Positions 1 to 8,414 of a stretch of 64,000 bases of DNA are shown here, in pieces. The DNA lies in NCBI RefSeq assembly GCF_000974425.1, contig NZ_CP010429.1, positions 2,418,001 through 2,482,000 on the forward strand, in the 5' to 3' direction. Below the pieces are notes generated by a model. The model worked only from the letters and a program-made list of their open reading frames with translations, did no database searches and was not told where the DNA came from. The first letter of the stretch is position 1. Each line of letters opens with the position of its first letter. The stretch is from Spirosoma radiotolerans (GTDB lineage Bacteria > Bacteroidota > Bacteroidia > Cytophagales > Spirosomataceae). The position numbers and the translations under genes are program-made.

Positions 1-2
1 AC

Positions 3-773
3 TACTTATTAACTCATCCCGACGTAAAACACGGCCGGATTCGGTTGCTCTTTACGCCCGATGAAGAAGTAGGGCGCGGAACCGAAAAAGTTGATATCCA
101 GAAACTAGGGGCCGATTTTGGCTATACTATTGATGGCGAAGCGTTGGGTACGCTCGAAGACGAGACGTTCTCGGCCGATGCCGTCAAAATTACGATTCAG
201 GGCGTAAGCACGCATCCCGGCTTTGCTAAGGGAAAACTGGAAAACGCCCTGAAAATTGCCGCCGATTTACTGGCAGCCTTACCTAAAAATGCACTTTCGC
301 CCGAAACGACCGAAGCCAAAGAAGGTTTTGTGCACCCAACCCGCATGGAGGGCAATCAGGACAAGGCCGTGCTGGAATTCATTATCCGCGACTTTACCGA
401 AACAGGCTTGCAGGAAAAGGAAACCTACCTGCAAAATCAACTAAATGACATCATGACGGAATACCGCGGCTCAACGGCGCAACTCGTGGTGAAGGAACAG
501 TACCGCAACATGAAAGACGTCCTGGATCAGCACCCGGCCGTCGTCGACAACGCGCTTGAGGCCATCCGTCGAGCCGGCCTATCCGCCCGGCGACGCAGCA
601 TTCGGGGTGGGACCGATGGCTCACGGTTGTCGTTTATGGGACTGCCTTGCCCGAATATATTTGCCGGTGAACATGCTTTTCATTCCCGGCAGGAGTGGGT
701 GTCGGTGCAGGACATGCAAAAGGCCGTTGCCGTCATTGTCAACGTGGCACAGGTGTGGGAGGAGCGAAGTTAG
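3..773 (+). CDS. pepT: Peptidase T (tripeptide aminopeptidase), C-terminal part
   Basis: This is the 3' part of a zinc-dependent M20-family tripeptidase that removes the N-terminal residue from tripeptides in the cytoplasm. The gene begins before the window and the frame is open from base 3. The visible protein has the FTPDEEVGRG segment, which carries the conserved acidic metal ligand region of M20 peptidases, then a dimerisation/lid domain with the typical GVSTHPGFAKGK stretch. The C-terminal part of the catalytic domain holds a GGTDGSRLSFMG motif and a final metal-binding HSRQEWVS motif. Length and motif order fit PepT rather than PepD or ArgE. A TTG at 45 is an artefact of the missing 5' end, not a real start. 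Confidence 0.93.
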   Translation, partial: YLLTHPDVKHGRIRLLFTPDEEVGRGTEKVDIQKLGADFGYTIDGEALGTLEDETFSADAVKITIQGVSTHPGFAKGKLENALKIAADLLAALPKNALSPETTEAKEGFVHPTRMEGNQDKAVLEFIIRDFTETGLQEKETYLQNQLNDIMTEYRGSTAQLVVKEQYRNMKDVLDQHPAVVDNALEAIRRAGLSARRRSIRGGTDGSRLSFMGLPCPNIFAGEHAFHSRQEWVSVQDMQKAVAVIVNVAQVWEERS

Positions 774-850
774 ACCCGTGGTCCGTTCGTGTAGATCACC
801 AAACAATCTATTGCGTCTATGGGTTGAAAGGCTAACTAAGCTCAACGCCT

Positions 851-1819
851 ATGGAAACGCAAGTCGATGTTGAATCGTCAATTGAAACTGACACAAAAAC
901 CCCTTATGACGTAACCGCCGATGTAGCGGGTATCAAGACGTTATTTGTCAATGTATTCTATATTGGAACACCCGGCCCCGGGAATCATTGGGTACTGGTC
1001 GATGCCGGTTTGATGGGCTATGCCAGTCAGATAAAAAAGCGCGCTGAACAATTATTCGGCCCCGGTACCAAACCCGACGCGATTATTCTCACGCATGGTC
1101 ATGCCGACCATACGGGATCGCTGGATAAACTGCTGAGCGAGTGGGACGTGCCGGTTTATGCGCACAAACTGGAACTGCCTTATTTACAGGGCAAATCAAG
1201 CTACCCGCCACCCGATCCGGCCATTGGTGGAGGAGGCATGTCGTATATGTCGTGGGTATTTCCCATTGGGCCATCTGACTTTGGCGACCGCATAAAGCCC
1301 ATTGCCGACAATGGAAAAATTCCCGAACTACCTGATTGGCGGGCTATTCATACACCAGGCCATGCGCCGGGCCATATTTCGCTGTTTCGCGATAAAGACC
1401 GTACGTTGATTGCGGGCGATGCCTTTGTGACAACTAACCAGAACGCCATTACGGCGGTGGCTACCCAGCGTGAAGAATTTCATGGCCCGCCAGCTTACTT
1501 TACCTGCGACTGGCAAGCCGCCAAAAAGTCGGTTTTGGCCTTAAATAACCTTAATCCGTTGGCGGCCGGAACGGGGCATGGTGTGTCTGTCCACGGCCTT
1601 GATCTTCAACTGGGGTTAAATAAACTGGCGCACGAATTTGAATCCCGCTCCATTCCGTCGGAAGGGCGATACGTAAAACAACCGGCTGTTACCGATGAAA
1701 ACGGGATTGTTGATATGCCTACACCCACATCGTTTCATGTGGCTCGAGTGCTGGCGCTGAGTACACTGGCCGGGCTGACGATGTACATGCTCTGGTCCGC
1801 ATTGAAAAGTGATAAATAG
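851..1819 (+). CDS. MBL-fold metallo-hydrolase with C-terminal membrane anchor
   Basis: This is a metallo-beta-lactamase-fold hydrolase of 322 residues. The canonical metal motif HGHADH (about residues 82-87) is followed by a His in HTPGHAPGH (about 167-175), the bridging Asp in AGDAF (about 190) and a further His in GTGHG (about 243). A hydrophobic stretch at about 295-316 near the C-terminus may anchor it to the membrane, which is unusual for this family. The substrate cannot be read from sequence; glyoxalase II-like thioesters, lactones and others are possible. It stands alone 77 bases after pepT and ends just before a strong hairpin terminator. Confidence 0.85.
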   Translation: METQVDVESSIETDTKTPYDVTADVAGIKTLFVNVFYIGTPGPGNHWVLVDAGLMGYASQIKKRAEQLFGPGTKPDAIILTHGHADHTGSLDKLLSEWDVPVYAHKLELPYLQGKSSYPPPDPAIGGGGMSYMSWVFPIGPSDFGDRIKPIADNGKIPELPDWRAIHTPGHAPGHISLFRDKDRTLIAGDAFVTTNQNAITAVATQREEFHGPPAYFTCDWQAAKKSVLALNNLNPLAAGTGHGVSVHGLDLQLGLNKLAHEFESRSIPSEGRYVKQPAVTDENGIVDMPTPTSFHVARVLALSTLAGLTMYMLWSALKSDK

Positions 1820-1826
1820 ACATTGA

Positions 1827-1876
1827 CTACATAAACAGAAAAGCCCTGTATCAGCAGGGCTTTTCTGTTTATGTAG
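1827..1876 (+). terminator. Strong hairpin terminator
   Basis: A perfect 22-bp inverted repeat (1827-1848 paired with 1855-1876, 6-base loop TATCAG) lies 8 bases after the MBL hydrolase stop. The stem core is AAAAGCCCTG/CAGGGCTTTT, so the right arm supplies the T-run of a factor-independent terminator. The left arm holds an A-run, so it could stop transcription in both directions. Confidence 0.85.
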
Positions 1877-1919
1877 GACAATTGCGGTCCTACACGTCGA
1901 ACAAACCTGGATGTGTCCT

Positions 1920-1927
1920 TACTTTTG
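1920..1927 (+). promoter_or_regulatory. Bacteroidota -7 promoter motif (TACTTTTG) for ribonuclease H
   Basis: TACTTTTG is an exact match to the TAnnTTTG -7 consensus of Bacteroidota sigma factors. It lies 20 bases before the ATG at 1948. I see no clear -33 TTTG at the usual distance. The position supports the start at 1948 over the upstream in-frame codon at 1882, which would precede the promoter. Confidence 0.6.
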
Positions 1928-1947
1928 CAAAAAGGAACGTCTTCTAT

Positions 1948-2586
1948 ATGGCGCAGAAAAAGCCCAAATTTTACGTTGTCTGGCACGGTAGAAAGCCTGG
2001 CGTTTATGATAGTTGGGATGAAGCTAAAGCCCAAACCGATGGTTTTGCCAAGCCGCTATTCAAGGCCTTCGATAGTAAACCGGCTGCTATTCAGGCCTTC
2101 AAAGATAAACCGCACGCACACATTGGCCAGGCGATCAAGCCAGCAGGTAAACAGGGTAAATTAACCGAATTGGTCGGTTTGCCTATTCAGGATAGTCTGG
2201 TTGTCGATGCTGCCTGGAACACCGCTTCCGGCGATATGGAATACCAGGGCATTTACCTGGCCACGAAACAAAAGCTGTTTTTAAAAGGGCCCTATCAGGA
2301 CGGCACCAATAATATTGGCGAGTTTCTGGCTATTGTTCACGCTTTGGCGTTGCTGCATCAGAAAAACAGCAATATCCCGGTTTATTCCGATTCTAGAACG
2401 GCTATCGGCTGGGTTAAGAAGAAAAAAGCGAATACCAAACTGGAAGAAACCGCCCGCAATGCTGAGCTATTCGAACTCCTTGACCGGGCCGAAACCTGGC
2501 TTCAGACACACCGATTCGCGAATCCTGTTCTGAAATGGGAAACGACCGTTTGGGGTGAAAATCCGGCTGATTTTGGCCGCAAATAA
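1948..2586 (+). CDS. Ribonuclease H with N-terminal viroplasmin domain
   Basis: This enzyme cuts the RNA strand of RNA:DNA hybrids. The 212-residue protein starts with a viroplasmin-type hybrid-binding domain (FYVVWHGRKPGVYDSWDEAK, about residues 8-27), as in eukaryotic RNase H1 and many Bacteroidota enzymes. An RNase H fold follows from about residue 83. The four catalytic acids are visible: Asp87 (VVDAAW), Glu125 (NNIGEF), Asp148 (YSDSRTA) and Asp208 (NPADFGRK). The start at 1948 is chosen because the viroplasmin domain begins right after it and a good -7 motif sits 20 bases upstream. The 22 extra residues of a start at 1882 are not family-like. Confidence 0.9.
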   Translation: MAQKKPKFYVVWHGRKPGVYDSWDEAKAQTDGFAKPLFKAFDSKPAAIQAFKDKPHAHIGQAIKPAGKQGKLTELVGLPIQDSLVVDAAWNTASGDMEYQGIYLATKQKLFLKGPYQDGTNNIGEFLAIVHALALLHQKNSNIPVYSDSRTAIGWVKKKKANTKLEETARNAELFELLDRAETWLQTHRFANPVLKWETTVWGENPADFGRK

Positions 2587-2588
2587 TC

Positions 2589-2688
2589 TGAACCGGAATT
2601 TTTATGATTTATGGAAAGACTATGAATGCCAGTACGTGACATGATTATTTATTCATGTAATCAGGTCAATCATAAAAATCCCGGTTCA
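2589..2688. repeat. 100-bp inverted repeat abutting the trmN6 start
   Basis: The arms 2589-2609 and 2668-2688 match in 20 of 21 positions (core AATTTTTATGATT / AATCATAAAAAT). The 58-base interior contains a small second hairpin (CATGA...TCATG). The element fills the whole gap between the ribonuclease H stop and the trmN6 ATG at 2690, so in RNA the right arm would occlude the ribosome-binding region. Confidence 0.6.
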
Positions 2689-2689
2689 A

Positions 2690-3436
2690 ATGTTTCGTTT
2701 CAAGCAATTTATTATCCAGCAGGACCGTACCGCCATGAAGGTGTGTACAGATGCCTGTGTATTGGGGGCGTATGCGGATGTAACGGGCTCTCAACCGGCG
2801 GGGCAAGTGAAGCGAATCCTCGATATTGGAACCGGTACCGGCCTGCTAGCCTTAATGGCCGCCCAGCGGAACCAAACCGCGCAGATCGATGCGGTCGAGG
2901 TAGACGAGGCTGCGGTTGGGCAGGCTCAGGAAAACGTAGTCGCCAGCCCGTTCGCTGAGCGCGTGCACATGTGGCATGGGCGTATCCAGGATTTTAGACC
3001 GACGAATCGATATGATCGGATTCTGACCAATCCTCCTTTTTATACCAACCACCTGCGTTCGCCTGATTCGGCGGTCAACCGGGCGCTGCATACGGACGAG
3101 CTGTCCTTTCCGGAATTGATCGAGGCTGTGGTGCGACTAATGGAACCCGACGGACAGTGGTGGGTTTTACTCCCTCCTTTCGAAGCTGAAAAATTGGCTC
3201 TGCTGGCTAATCAGGCGGGCCTGCATGCTTTTAAACAACTCCTGGTCCGGCACAATGGGCAAAAGCCGGTATTTCGGGTCATAACCGGCTTTTCATTCGA
3301 GGAACGTGATCTTCACGAAGCGTCTTTAATGCTATACGAGCCTGGAAAACCGGACGGTTTTTCCGAAAATCGATCTGTCGAGACCTATACGTCAGAATTT
3401 CGGACATTACTCCGTGAATTTTACCTAATATTCTGA
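2690..3436 (+). CDS. trmN6: tRNA1(Val) (adenine(37)-N6)-methyltransferase
   Basis: This is a SAM-dependent N6-adenine methyltransferase of the YfiC/TrmN6 family, which modifies A37 next to the anticodon of tRNA(Val). The 248-residue protein has the family's N-terminal FKQFIIQQDRTAMKVCTDACVLGAYA signature and the SAM-binding ILDIGTGTGLLALMAAQ loop. The catalytic NPPF motif is at about 114-117, followed by the YfiC-like RALHTDELSF segment. Length is normal for the family. The gene stands alone. Its start lies at the edge of a long inverted repeat, which could affect translation. Confidence 0.9.
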   Translation: MFRFKQFIIQQDRTAMKVCTDACVLGAYADVTGSQPAGQVKRILDIGTGTGLLALMAAQRNQTAQIDAVEVDEAAVGQAQENVVASPFAERVHMWHGRIQDFRPTNRYDRILTNPPFYTNHLRSPDSAVNRALHTDELSFPELIEAVVRLMEPDGQWWVLLPPFEAEKLALLANQAGLHAFKQLLVRHNGQKPVFRVITGFSFEERDLHEASLMLYEPGKPDGFSENRSVETYTSEFRTLLREFYLIF

Positions 3437-3520
3437 AAACTCTGCGAACTTTGTGATAATATCTGTGCCTGCGTTAGGGTGGGGCCGTTCAAGCGGTTTT
3501 GTTCTGCGTTTTAAAAGTAT

Positions 3521-4516
3521 ATGCCCGAATTGCTTCAACTTACCGTTTTAATTCCGCTTTATAACGAAGATGAGTCGCTGCCCGAGTTGCACGACTGGAT
3601 TGTGCGGGTTGTGACGGAACATCATTTTTCTTACGAAATCCTGTTCGTTGACGACGGCAGTACGGATGATTCATGGTCGGTTATTGAGCAATTGGCAAAC
3701 CGAAACCCCAATGTGCGAGGCATTCGGTTTAACCGGAACTACGGCAAAACAGCCGCGCTGCAAACGGGTTTCCAGGCTGTCCGCGGGCAGGTTGTCATTA
3801 CGATGGATGCCGATTTGCAGGATAGCCCCGACGAGATTCCAGAGCTGTACCGCATGATTGTACAGGATAAGTATGACCTGGTGTCGGGCTGGAAGCAGAA
3901 ACGCTATGACCCCATCACCAAAACACTCCCAACGAAGCTTTTCAATTCTGTTTCGCGCTGGATTTCGGGTGTCCAACTGCACGATTTCAACTGTGGTCTG
4001 AAAGCCTATAAGCAGAAGGTTGTTAAAACGATTGCTCCCTCGCTATACGGCGATATGCACCGAAATCTGCCCATCGTGGCAAACTGGGACGGATTTAGTC
4101 GGATTGGAGAGAAAGTCGTGCAGCACCGCGCCCGTAAGTACGGAACCACTAAGTTTGGCCTGGAGCGTTTTGTGAACGGCTTTTTGGATGTGCTCGTGAT
4201 TGCGTTTGTGCACCGGTTCAGTAAGCGGCCCATGCACTTTTTCGGTACCTTCGGGACACTGTCTTTTTTTGTGGGGTCGGTGCTGGCCATCTGGCTCATT
4301 GTTGAGAAACTTATTAACATTGCCCAAGGGGTCAAGTTTCGGAATGTGACGGATAATCCCCTGTTTTTCTTCGGCTTAGTTGCCATCATTTTAGGCGTGC
4401 AATTGTTTCTGGCGGGCTTTTTGGGCGAAATGCTCGTTCGCCAAACTCTCAACCGTTCGGCCGAGCAATTGGTGGCCGAAAAAATAGGATTTAACGAACG
4501 GAACGTATCTATTTAG
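3521..4516 (+). CDS. Membrane-anchored glycosyltransferase family 2 (polyprenyl-phosphate sugar synthase type)
   Basis: This is a GT2 enzyme of the DPM1/GtrB/ArnC type that transfers a sugar from a nucleotide donor to polyprenyl phosphate at the inner membrane face. The 331 residues hold a GT-A domain starting LTVLIPLYNEDESLPEL, the DDGSTDDS nucleotide-binding segment, the DADLQDSPDEIP metal-binding motif (about residue 95) and the family's DFNCGLKAY segment. Two C-terminal membrane helices follow (about 245-265 and 282-305). No partner flippase or acceptor transferase is adjacent, so the sugar and final target are unknown. The spacer before it holds only a weak -7-like TATCTGTG at 3460. Confidence 0.85.
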   Translation: MPELLQLTVLIPLYNEDESLPELHDWIVRVVTEHHFSYEILFVDDGSTDDSWSVIEQLANRNPNVRGIRFNRNYGKTAALQTGFQAVRGQVVITMDADLQDSPDEIPELYRMIVQDKYDLVSGWKQKRYDPITKTLPTKLFNSVSRWISGVQLHDFNCGLKAYKQKVVKTIAPSLYGDMHRNLPIVANWDGFSRIGEKVVQHRARKYGTTKFGLERFVNGFLDVLVIAFVHRFSKRPMHFFGTFGTLSFFVGSVLAIWLIVEKLINIAQGVKFRNVTDNPLFFFGLVAIILGVQLFLAGFLGEMLVRQTLNRSAEQLVAEKIGFNERNVSI

Positions 4517-4567
4517 CTCCCTTATTTTTATTAATAGATTGTCAATTTTTAGTAATACAACCAACCA

Positions 4568-5170
4568 ATGAAGAGTAATTTTAAAGCCCATCCATGGCAT
4601 GGCATCCCCATCGGCGAACAAGCTCCCCAGCAAGTAACTTGCTTCATCGAGATCGTTCCAACCGATACCGTTAAATATGAAATCGATAAGGCAACCGGTT
4701 ACCTCAAAATTGACCGGCCCCAGCAGTACTCCAATGTATTACCGGCCCTTTACGGCTTTATTCCCCAAACCTATTGCGGTGATCAGATCGCGCGGCTAGC
4801 CAGCGAAAAATCGGGCAAAACGGTAGAGATGGGCGACGGTGACCCGCTCGATATTTGTGTATTGACCGAACGCGAAATCACACACGGTGACCTGATCTTA
4901 CAGGCTATTCCCATCGGTGGCTTCCGCCTGATCGACAAAGGAGAGGCCGATGATAAAATCATCGCTGTGCTCAAAGGTGATGCCATGTACGGGCAGTATA
5001 CCGAGCTTGGCCAACTACCTGAAGCCGTGGTGAAACGCCTGCGTCACTATTTCCTGACCTACAAAAATCTGCCCGAAGAGCCTGCCGTCATGGAACTGGC
5101 TAACATCTACGGGCAGGAGGAAGCCTGGGAGGTCATTCAAACGTCGGTCAACGATTATAAGCTGATGTAA
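4568..5170 (+). CDS. ppa: Inorganic pyrophosphatase (family I)
   Basis: This soluble enzyme hydrolyses pyrophosphate to phosphate and pulls biosynthetic reactions forward. The 200-residue protein carries the family I signature as GDGDPLDICVL (consensus D-x-D-P-x-D), the YGFIPQTYCGD segment and a C-terminal KRLRHYFLTYKNL stretch with the usual phosphate-binding Lys/Tyr residues. Its length is slightly above the bacterial norm, as in other Bacteroidota copies. It is a single-gene unit ended by the hairpin at 5214-5243. Confidence 0.93.
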   Translation: MKSNFKAHPWHGIPIGEQAPQQVTCFIEIVPTDTVKYEIDKATGYLKIDRPQQYSNVLPALYGFIPQTYCGDQIARLASEKSGKTVEMGDGDPLDICVLTEREITHGDLILQAIPIGGFRLIDKGEADDKIIAVLKGDAMYGQYTELGQLPEAVVKRLRHYFLTYKNLPEEPAVMELANIYGQEEAWEVIQTSVNDYKLM

Positions 5171-5213
5171 GGATTACGCCTTTCGTCCATTCTTTTCGTT
5201 CACTTAACACTTT

Positions 5214-5243
5214 TATAGCCCGGAAACTTTCTTCCGGGCTATA
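5214..5243 (+). terminator. Terminator hairpin after ppa
   Basis: A 12-bp perfect stem (5214-5225 with 5232-5243, loop ACTTTC) built on TATAGCCCGGAA. It lies 43 bases after the ppa stop and is followed by only a short T-run. Its last bases overlap the -7 promoter motif of the next gene. Confidence 0.65.
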
Positions 5244-5247
5244 TTTG
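5240..5247 (+). promoter_or_regulatory. -7 promoter motif (TATATTTG) for sppA
   Basis: TATATTTG matches the Bacteroidota TAnnTTTG consensus exactly, 32 bases before the sppA ATG at 5280. No clear -33 element is seen because that position is occupied by the ppa terminator stem. Confidence 0.55.
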
Positions 5248-5279
5248 TATACAGCCTGTTAAACAAGGCCATTTAATTC

Positions 5280-7052
5280 ATGCTACAGTTTCTCAAATAT
5301 GTACTAGCCACAATTGTTGGTCTACTATTGTTTTCGTTTATCGGTTTTCTGCTCTTAGTTGGGCTGGGAGCAGCGTTGTCTTCCGCATCGGATTCGAAGC
5401 CAGCTGTGAAAGAAAATACGGTTTTGAAGTTGGATTTAGATAAACCCATCGAAGAGCGGAGCGTCGACAATCCCTTTAACGGGTTTGGCCCCATAAGTAG
5501 CTCGGGTGATGCCATTGGCCTGATCGAGTTGAAGCGCGCCCTGAAAGAGGCCAAAGACGACGCGAATATCGAAGGAATTTACCTGCAAACCGAAAGCCCG
5601 TCAGCTGGCTGGGCCTCGCTGGAAGAAGTTCGCAATGCGTTGATCGACTTTAAACAATCGAAAAAATTTGTCTATGCCTACGCCGAGACGATGACCGAAA
5701 AAGGGTACTACATCGCGTCGGTAGCCGATAAAATTTACCTCAACCCGGCGGGTGATCTGGAATGGAATGGGCTGAATGCCGAACTTTCGTTCTTTAAAGG
5801 GACGCTCGATAAACTGAATATTAAACCCGAGATTTTCAAGGTGGGTGATTTTAAGAGCGCCGTAGAACCGTTTATTCGGGAGAATATGAGCGACCCCAAC
5901 CGCCTGCAGGTGAATTCCTTCCTGAACTCGGTAAACGACCACATGCTGGTGCGGGTGGCGCAAAGCCGGAATCTCCGGGTTGACTCTCTGAAAAGCTACG
6001 CCAACAACCTGACGATCCAGAAACCCGAAGATGCCCTTCGTACCAAACTCGTTACGAATATTGGCTATCAGGATGAACTGGAAAGCCTGATGAAGAAGCA
6101 ACTGGGCGTGGAGGAAAAAAAGAAAATCAATTATGTTTCGCTGAGTCGATACAAAGAGTCCGAAAAGACCAGCAACGATACAGATGGGAGCAGTAAAAAC
6201 CGTATCGCTGTTATTATCGCTTCTGGCGATATTCAGTCGGGCAAGAGTGGCGACAACAGCATCGGTTCAGAAACGATTGTTGAGGAGATTCGCAAAGCGC
6301 GGATGGACGATAAAGTAAAAGCCATTGTGTTGCGTGTCAACTCAGGTGGCGGCAGTGCCCTGGCGTCGGATGTGATGTACCGGGAAGTTCAGTTAGCGCG
6401 CAAGGTTAAGCCCGTTATCGGTTCTATGTCCGACTATGCAGCTTCGGGCGGCTATTATATGCTGATGGGATGCGACAAGATAGTGGCCCAGCCCAACACC
6501 ATTACGGGTTCGATCGGCGTCTTCTCGTTGATGTTCAATACCGAAAACTTCTTCAAAGACAAACTCGGCGTCACCTACGACCGGGTGAAGACCAACACCA
6601 ATGCCGATTTTCCGACGGCTACGCACGAAATGACCCCATTTCAGAAGCAGACCCTGCAGCGGGCTACCGAACGGATCTATGCTGAATTTACGGGTAAAGC
6701 CGCTTCGGGCCGTAAACTGCCTATCGATAGCCTGCGGGCTATTGCGGGTGGACGTGTCTGGACAGGAACACAGGGTAAAGCCATTGGACTGGTTGACCAA
6801 CTCGGCGGCCTGGACGACGCCATTAAACTGGCGGCCCAATCGGCCAAGCTGAAAGAAAATGATTACCAGCTCCGGTATCAGCCTCGTAAGAAAGAATTCC
6901 TGGAGCAGCTCATGTTGTCGTTTGGTAACGATGAAGAAGCTAAAATTCAGGCACAACTGGGCGAATTGGCTCCGTATGTAAAGTATATGAAGAAGCTCAA
7001 ATTGATGGAAGGTACGCAGATGCGTATGCCGTTCGAGATGGACATTCGTTAA
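5280..7052 (+). CDS. sppA: Signal peptide peptidase SppA, 67K type
   Basis: This is a membrane-bound serine protease that degrades cleaved signal peptides. The 590-residue protein starts with a transmembrane helix (about residues 8-32, TIVGLLLFSFIGFLLLVGLG) and has two tandem S49 domains, as in the long E. coli-type SppA. The catalytic dyad is visible: the general-base Lys in KVGDFKSAVEPF (Lys192, first domain) and the nucleophile Ser in YAASGGYYML (Ser389, second domain). These are close to the E. coli positions. The VNSGGGSALASD segment forms the oxyanion region. It is a single gene with its own -7 motif and terminator. Confidence 0.93.
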   Translation: MLQFLKYVLATIVGLLLFSFIGFLLLVGLGAALSSASDSKPAVKENTVLKLDLDKPIEERSVDNPFNGFGPISSSGDAIGLIELKRALKEAKDDANIEGIYLQTESPSAGWASLEEVRNALIDFKQSKKFVYAYAETMTEKGYYIASVADKIYLNPAGDLEWNGLNAELSFFKGTLDKLNIKPEIFKVGDFKSAVEPFIRENMSDPNRLQVNSFLNSVNDHMLVRVAQSRNLRVDSLKSYANNLTIQKPEDALRTKLVTNIGYQDELESLMKKQLGVEEKKKINYVSLSRYKESEKTSNDTDGSSKNRIAVIIASGDIQSGKSGDNSIGSETIVEEIRKARMDDKVKAIVLRVNSGGGSALASDVMYREVQLARKVKPVIGSMSDYAASGGYYMLMGCDKIVAQPNTITGSIGVFSLMFNTENFFKDKLGVTYDRVKTNTNADFPTATHEMTPFQKQTLQRATERIYAEFTGKAASGRKLPIDSLRAIAGGRVWTGTQGKAIGLVDQLGGLDDAIKLAAQSAKLKENDYQLRYQPRKKEFLEQLMLSFGNDEEAKIQAQLGELAPYVKYMKKLKLMEGTQMRMPFEMDIR

Positions 7053-7072
7053 TTAATCTGGTTTACTCGGTG

Positions 7073-7113
7073 AAGACCTATGTGATTTTTAAGATCGCAT
7101 AGGTCTTTTTTTT
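7073..7113 (+). terminator. Factor-independent terminator after sppA
   Basis: The 14-bp stem AAGACCTATGTGAT (7073-7086) pairs with 7094-7107 with one mismatch, and is followed by an uninterrupted T-run to 7113. It lies 20 bases after the sppA stop. Just behind it, TACCTTGC (7113-7120) is a near-match to a -7 motif that could serve the next gene. Confidence 0.85.
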
Positions 7114-7139
7114 ACCTTGCATTAAGCAACGCTCATCAA

Positions 7140-8387
7140 ATGCAGACTCCCCCTCTCCAACTTGACCTGTTCGCCCTGATCATTTTTCTGGGCGTAGCGC
7201 AGGGACTATTTTTGGGCATTTTTTTTCTGACCGGCGAGCGTAGGGGGAGCGTGGCGAATCGGTGTCTGGGCTATCTCATGCTGTCCCTGTCGGCGGTTAT
7301 TGGCGAGATGTTTCTCTGCTATAGCAACTACATGTTTCGGCTGCTGGCCTTCGTAGATTTCTCGGAACCGCTCAACTTTGCGATGGGGCCGCTGTTTTTT
7401 CTCTTCGTGTTTGCCCGGATTCGAGGACGATTACCCAAACGCTGGCTATGGCATTTCGTACCGGCTGCGCTGTGGGCCATTAATGCGGTTTCGTGGCTTT
7501 ACCAGCCGGTAGAGGTCAAATACAACAACTACCTGAACGCCTATCATCCCGAGCTCCCATTTGCTGCCGAACCAGCCTATTACATACCGGAAGATTTCTT
7601 TAACCTTCGGGACTATATCGACGAAATGACGCTGCTGAGCTGTCTAATCTATAATATACTGGCTCTTATACTCATTCACCAGGCTTATCGACAGGCTGAT
7701 AAACCCTTCTGGCAGAACTCACCCATTCGGTTGGCGCAATTACGAAACCAATGCATGCTGTTTCTGATTCTGCCTGCTCTGATCGTCATTATCAAACCGC
7801 AGTTTTATGAAGACCTGGGCGATTATCTGCTGGCGTGCTACCTTACGTTGATTATCTACAGTACGAGTATACGGGTTATGGCTGGCTCGAACTACTTTAT
7901 TGATGAACCTGAGGTAAGTCCACCCATGCTGGAATTGCCGACGGAAACAAAAAAGAAATACGAGAAGTCGGCTTTATCAGAAGAAGTAGAAGATGCTGTT
8001 CTGGGCAAACTCAACCGATTACTGGAAGCCGAGAAACCGTACCTGGACAGTGACATGTCGCTGCCCAAACTAGCGGCTCGGCTCGACACTAGCCCGCATA
8101 ATTTGTCACAGTTGTTAAATGACCGGCTGGGGCAAACCTTCTTCGATTGGCTGGCTACCTACCGGATTGCCGAAGCACAACGGTTGCTGAATGAAGCCGC
8201 TACAGCAAACCTGAAAATTGATGAGATTGCCGAGCGGGTAGGGTATAACTCACCTTCCGCCTTTCATACGGCCTTCAAGCGGCTAACTAACCAAACCCCG
8301 GCCCAATACCGGCAACTGGTGACGAGGTCAGTCCAGACCGGGCCACCTTCCAGACAGCCATTTCCGACTTCGTCCCGGTCGGCATGA
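7140..8387 (+). CDS. AraC-family regulator with seven-helix membrane sensor domain
   Basis: This is a membrane-embedded transcription factor of 415 residues. The N-terminal part (about residues 8-250) has about seven hydrophobic helices, including IIFLGVAQGLFLGIFFL and CLGYLMLSLSAVIGEMFL. A charged linker leads to a C-terminal AraC DNA-binding domain (about 285-390) with two HTH units; its second unit has the family signature IDEIAERVGYNSPSAFHTAFKRLTNQTPAQYR. Such proteins are common in Bacteroidota and sense an unknown membrane signal. It is followed closely by an acyltransferase-3 gene (27 bases), which may be co-transcribed with it or be its target. Confidence 0.85.
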   Translation: MQTPPLQLDLFALIIFLGVAQGLFLGIFFLTGERRGSVANRCLGYLMLSLSAVIGEMFLCYSNYMFRLLAFVDFSEPLNFAMGPLFFLFVFARIRGRLPKRWLWHFVPAALWAINAVSWLYQPVEVKYNNYLNAYHPELPFAAEPAYYIPEDFFNLRDYIDEMTLLSCLIYNILALILIHQAYRQADKPFWQNSPIRLAQLRNQCMLFLILPALIVIIKPQFYEDLGDYLLACYLTLIIYSTSIRVMAGSNYFIDEPEVSPPMLELPTETKKKYEKSALSEEVEDAVLGKLNRLLEAEKPYLDSDMSLPKLAARLDTSPHNLSQLLNDRLGQTFFDWLATYRIAEAQRLLNEAATANLKIDEIAERVGYNSPSAFHTAFKRLTNQTPAQYRQLVTRSVQTGPPSRQPFPTSSRSA

Positions 8388-8414
8388 ACTTCGTAAAGGC
8401 CGGGACATAGGCCA

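Noticed and set aside
1882-1947. Upstream in-frame start for ribonuclease H
   Set aside because: The -7 motif at 1920-1927 lies between it and the ATG at 1948, and the extra residues do not fit the viroplasmin domain.
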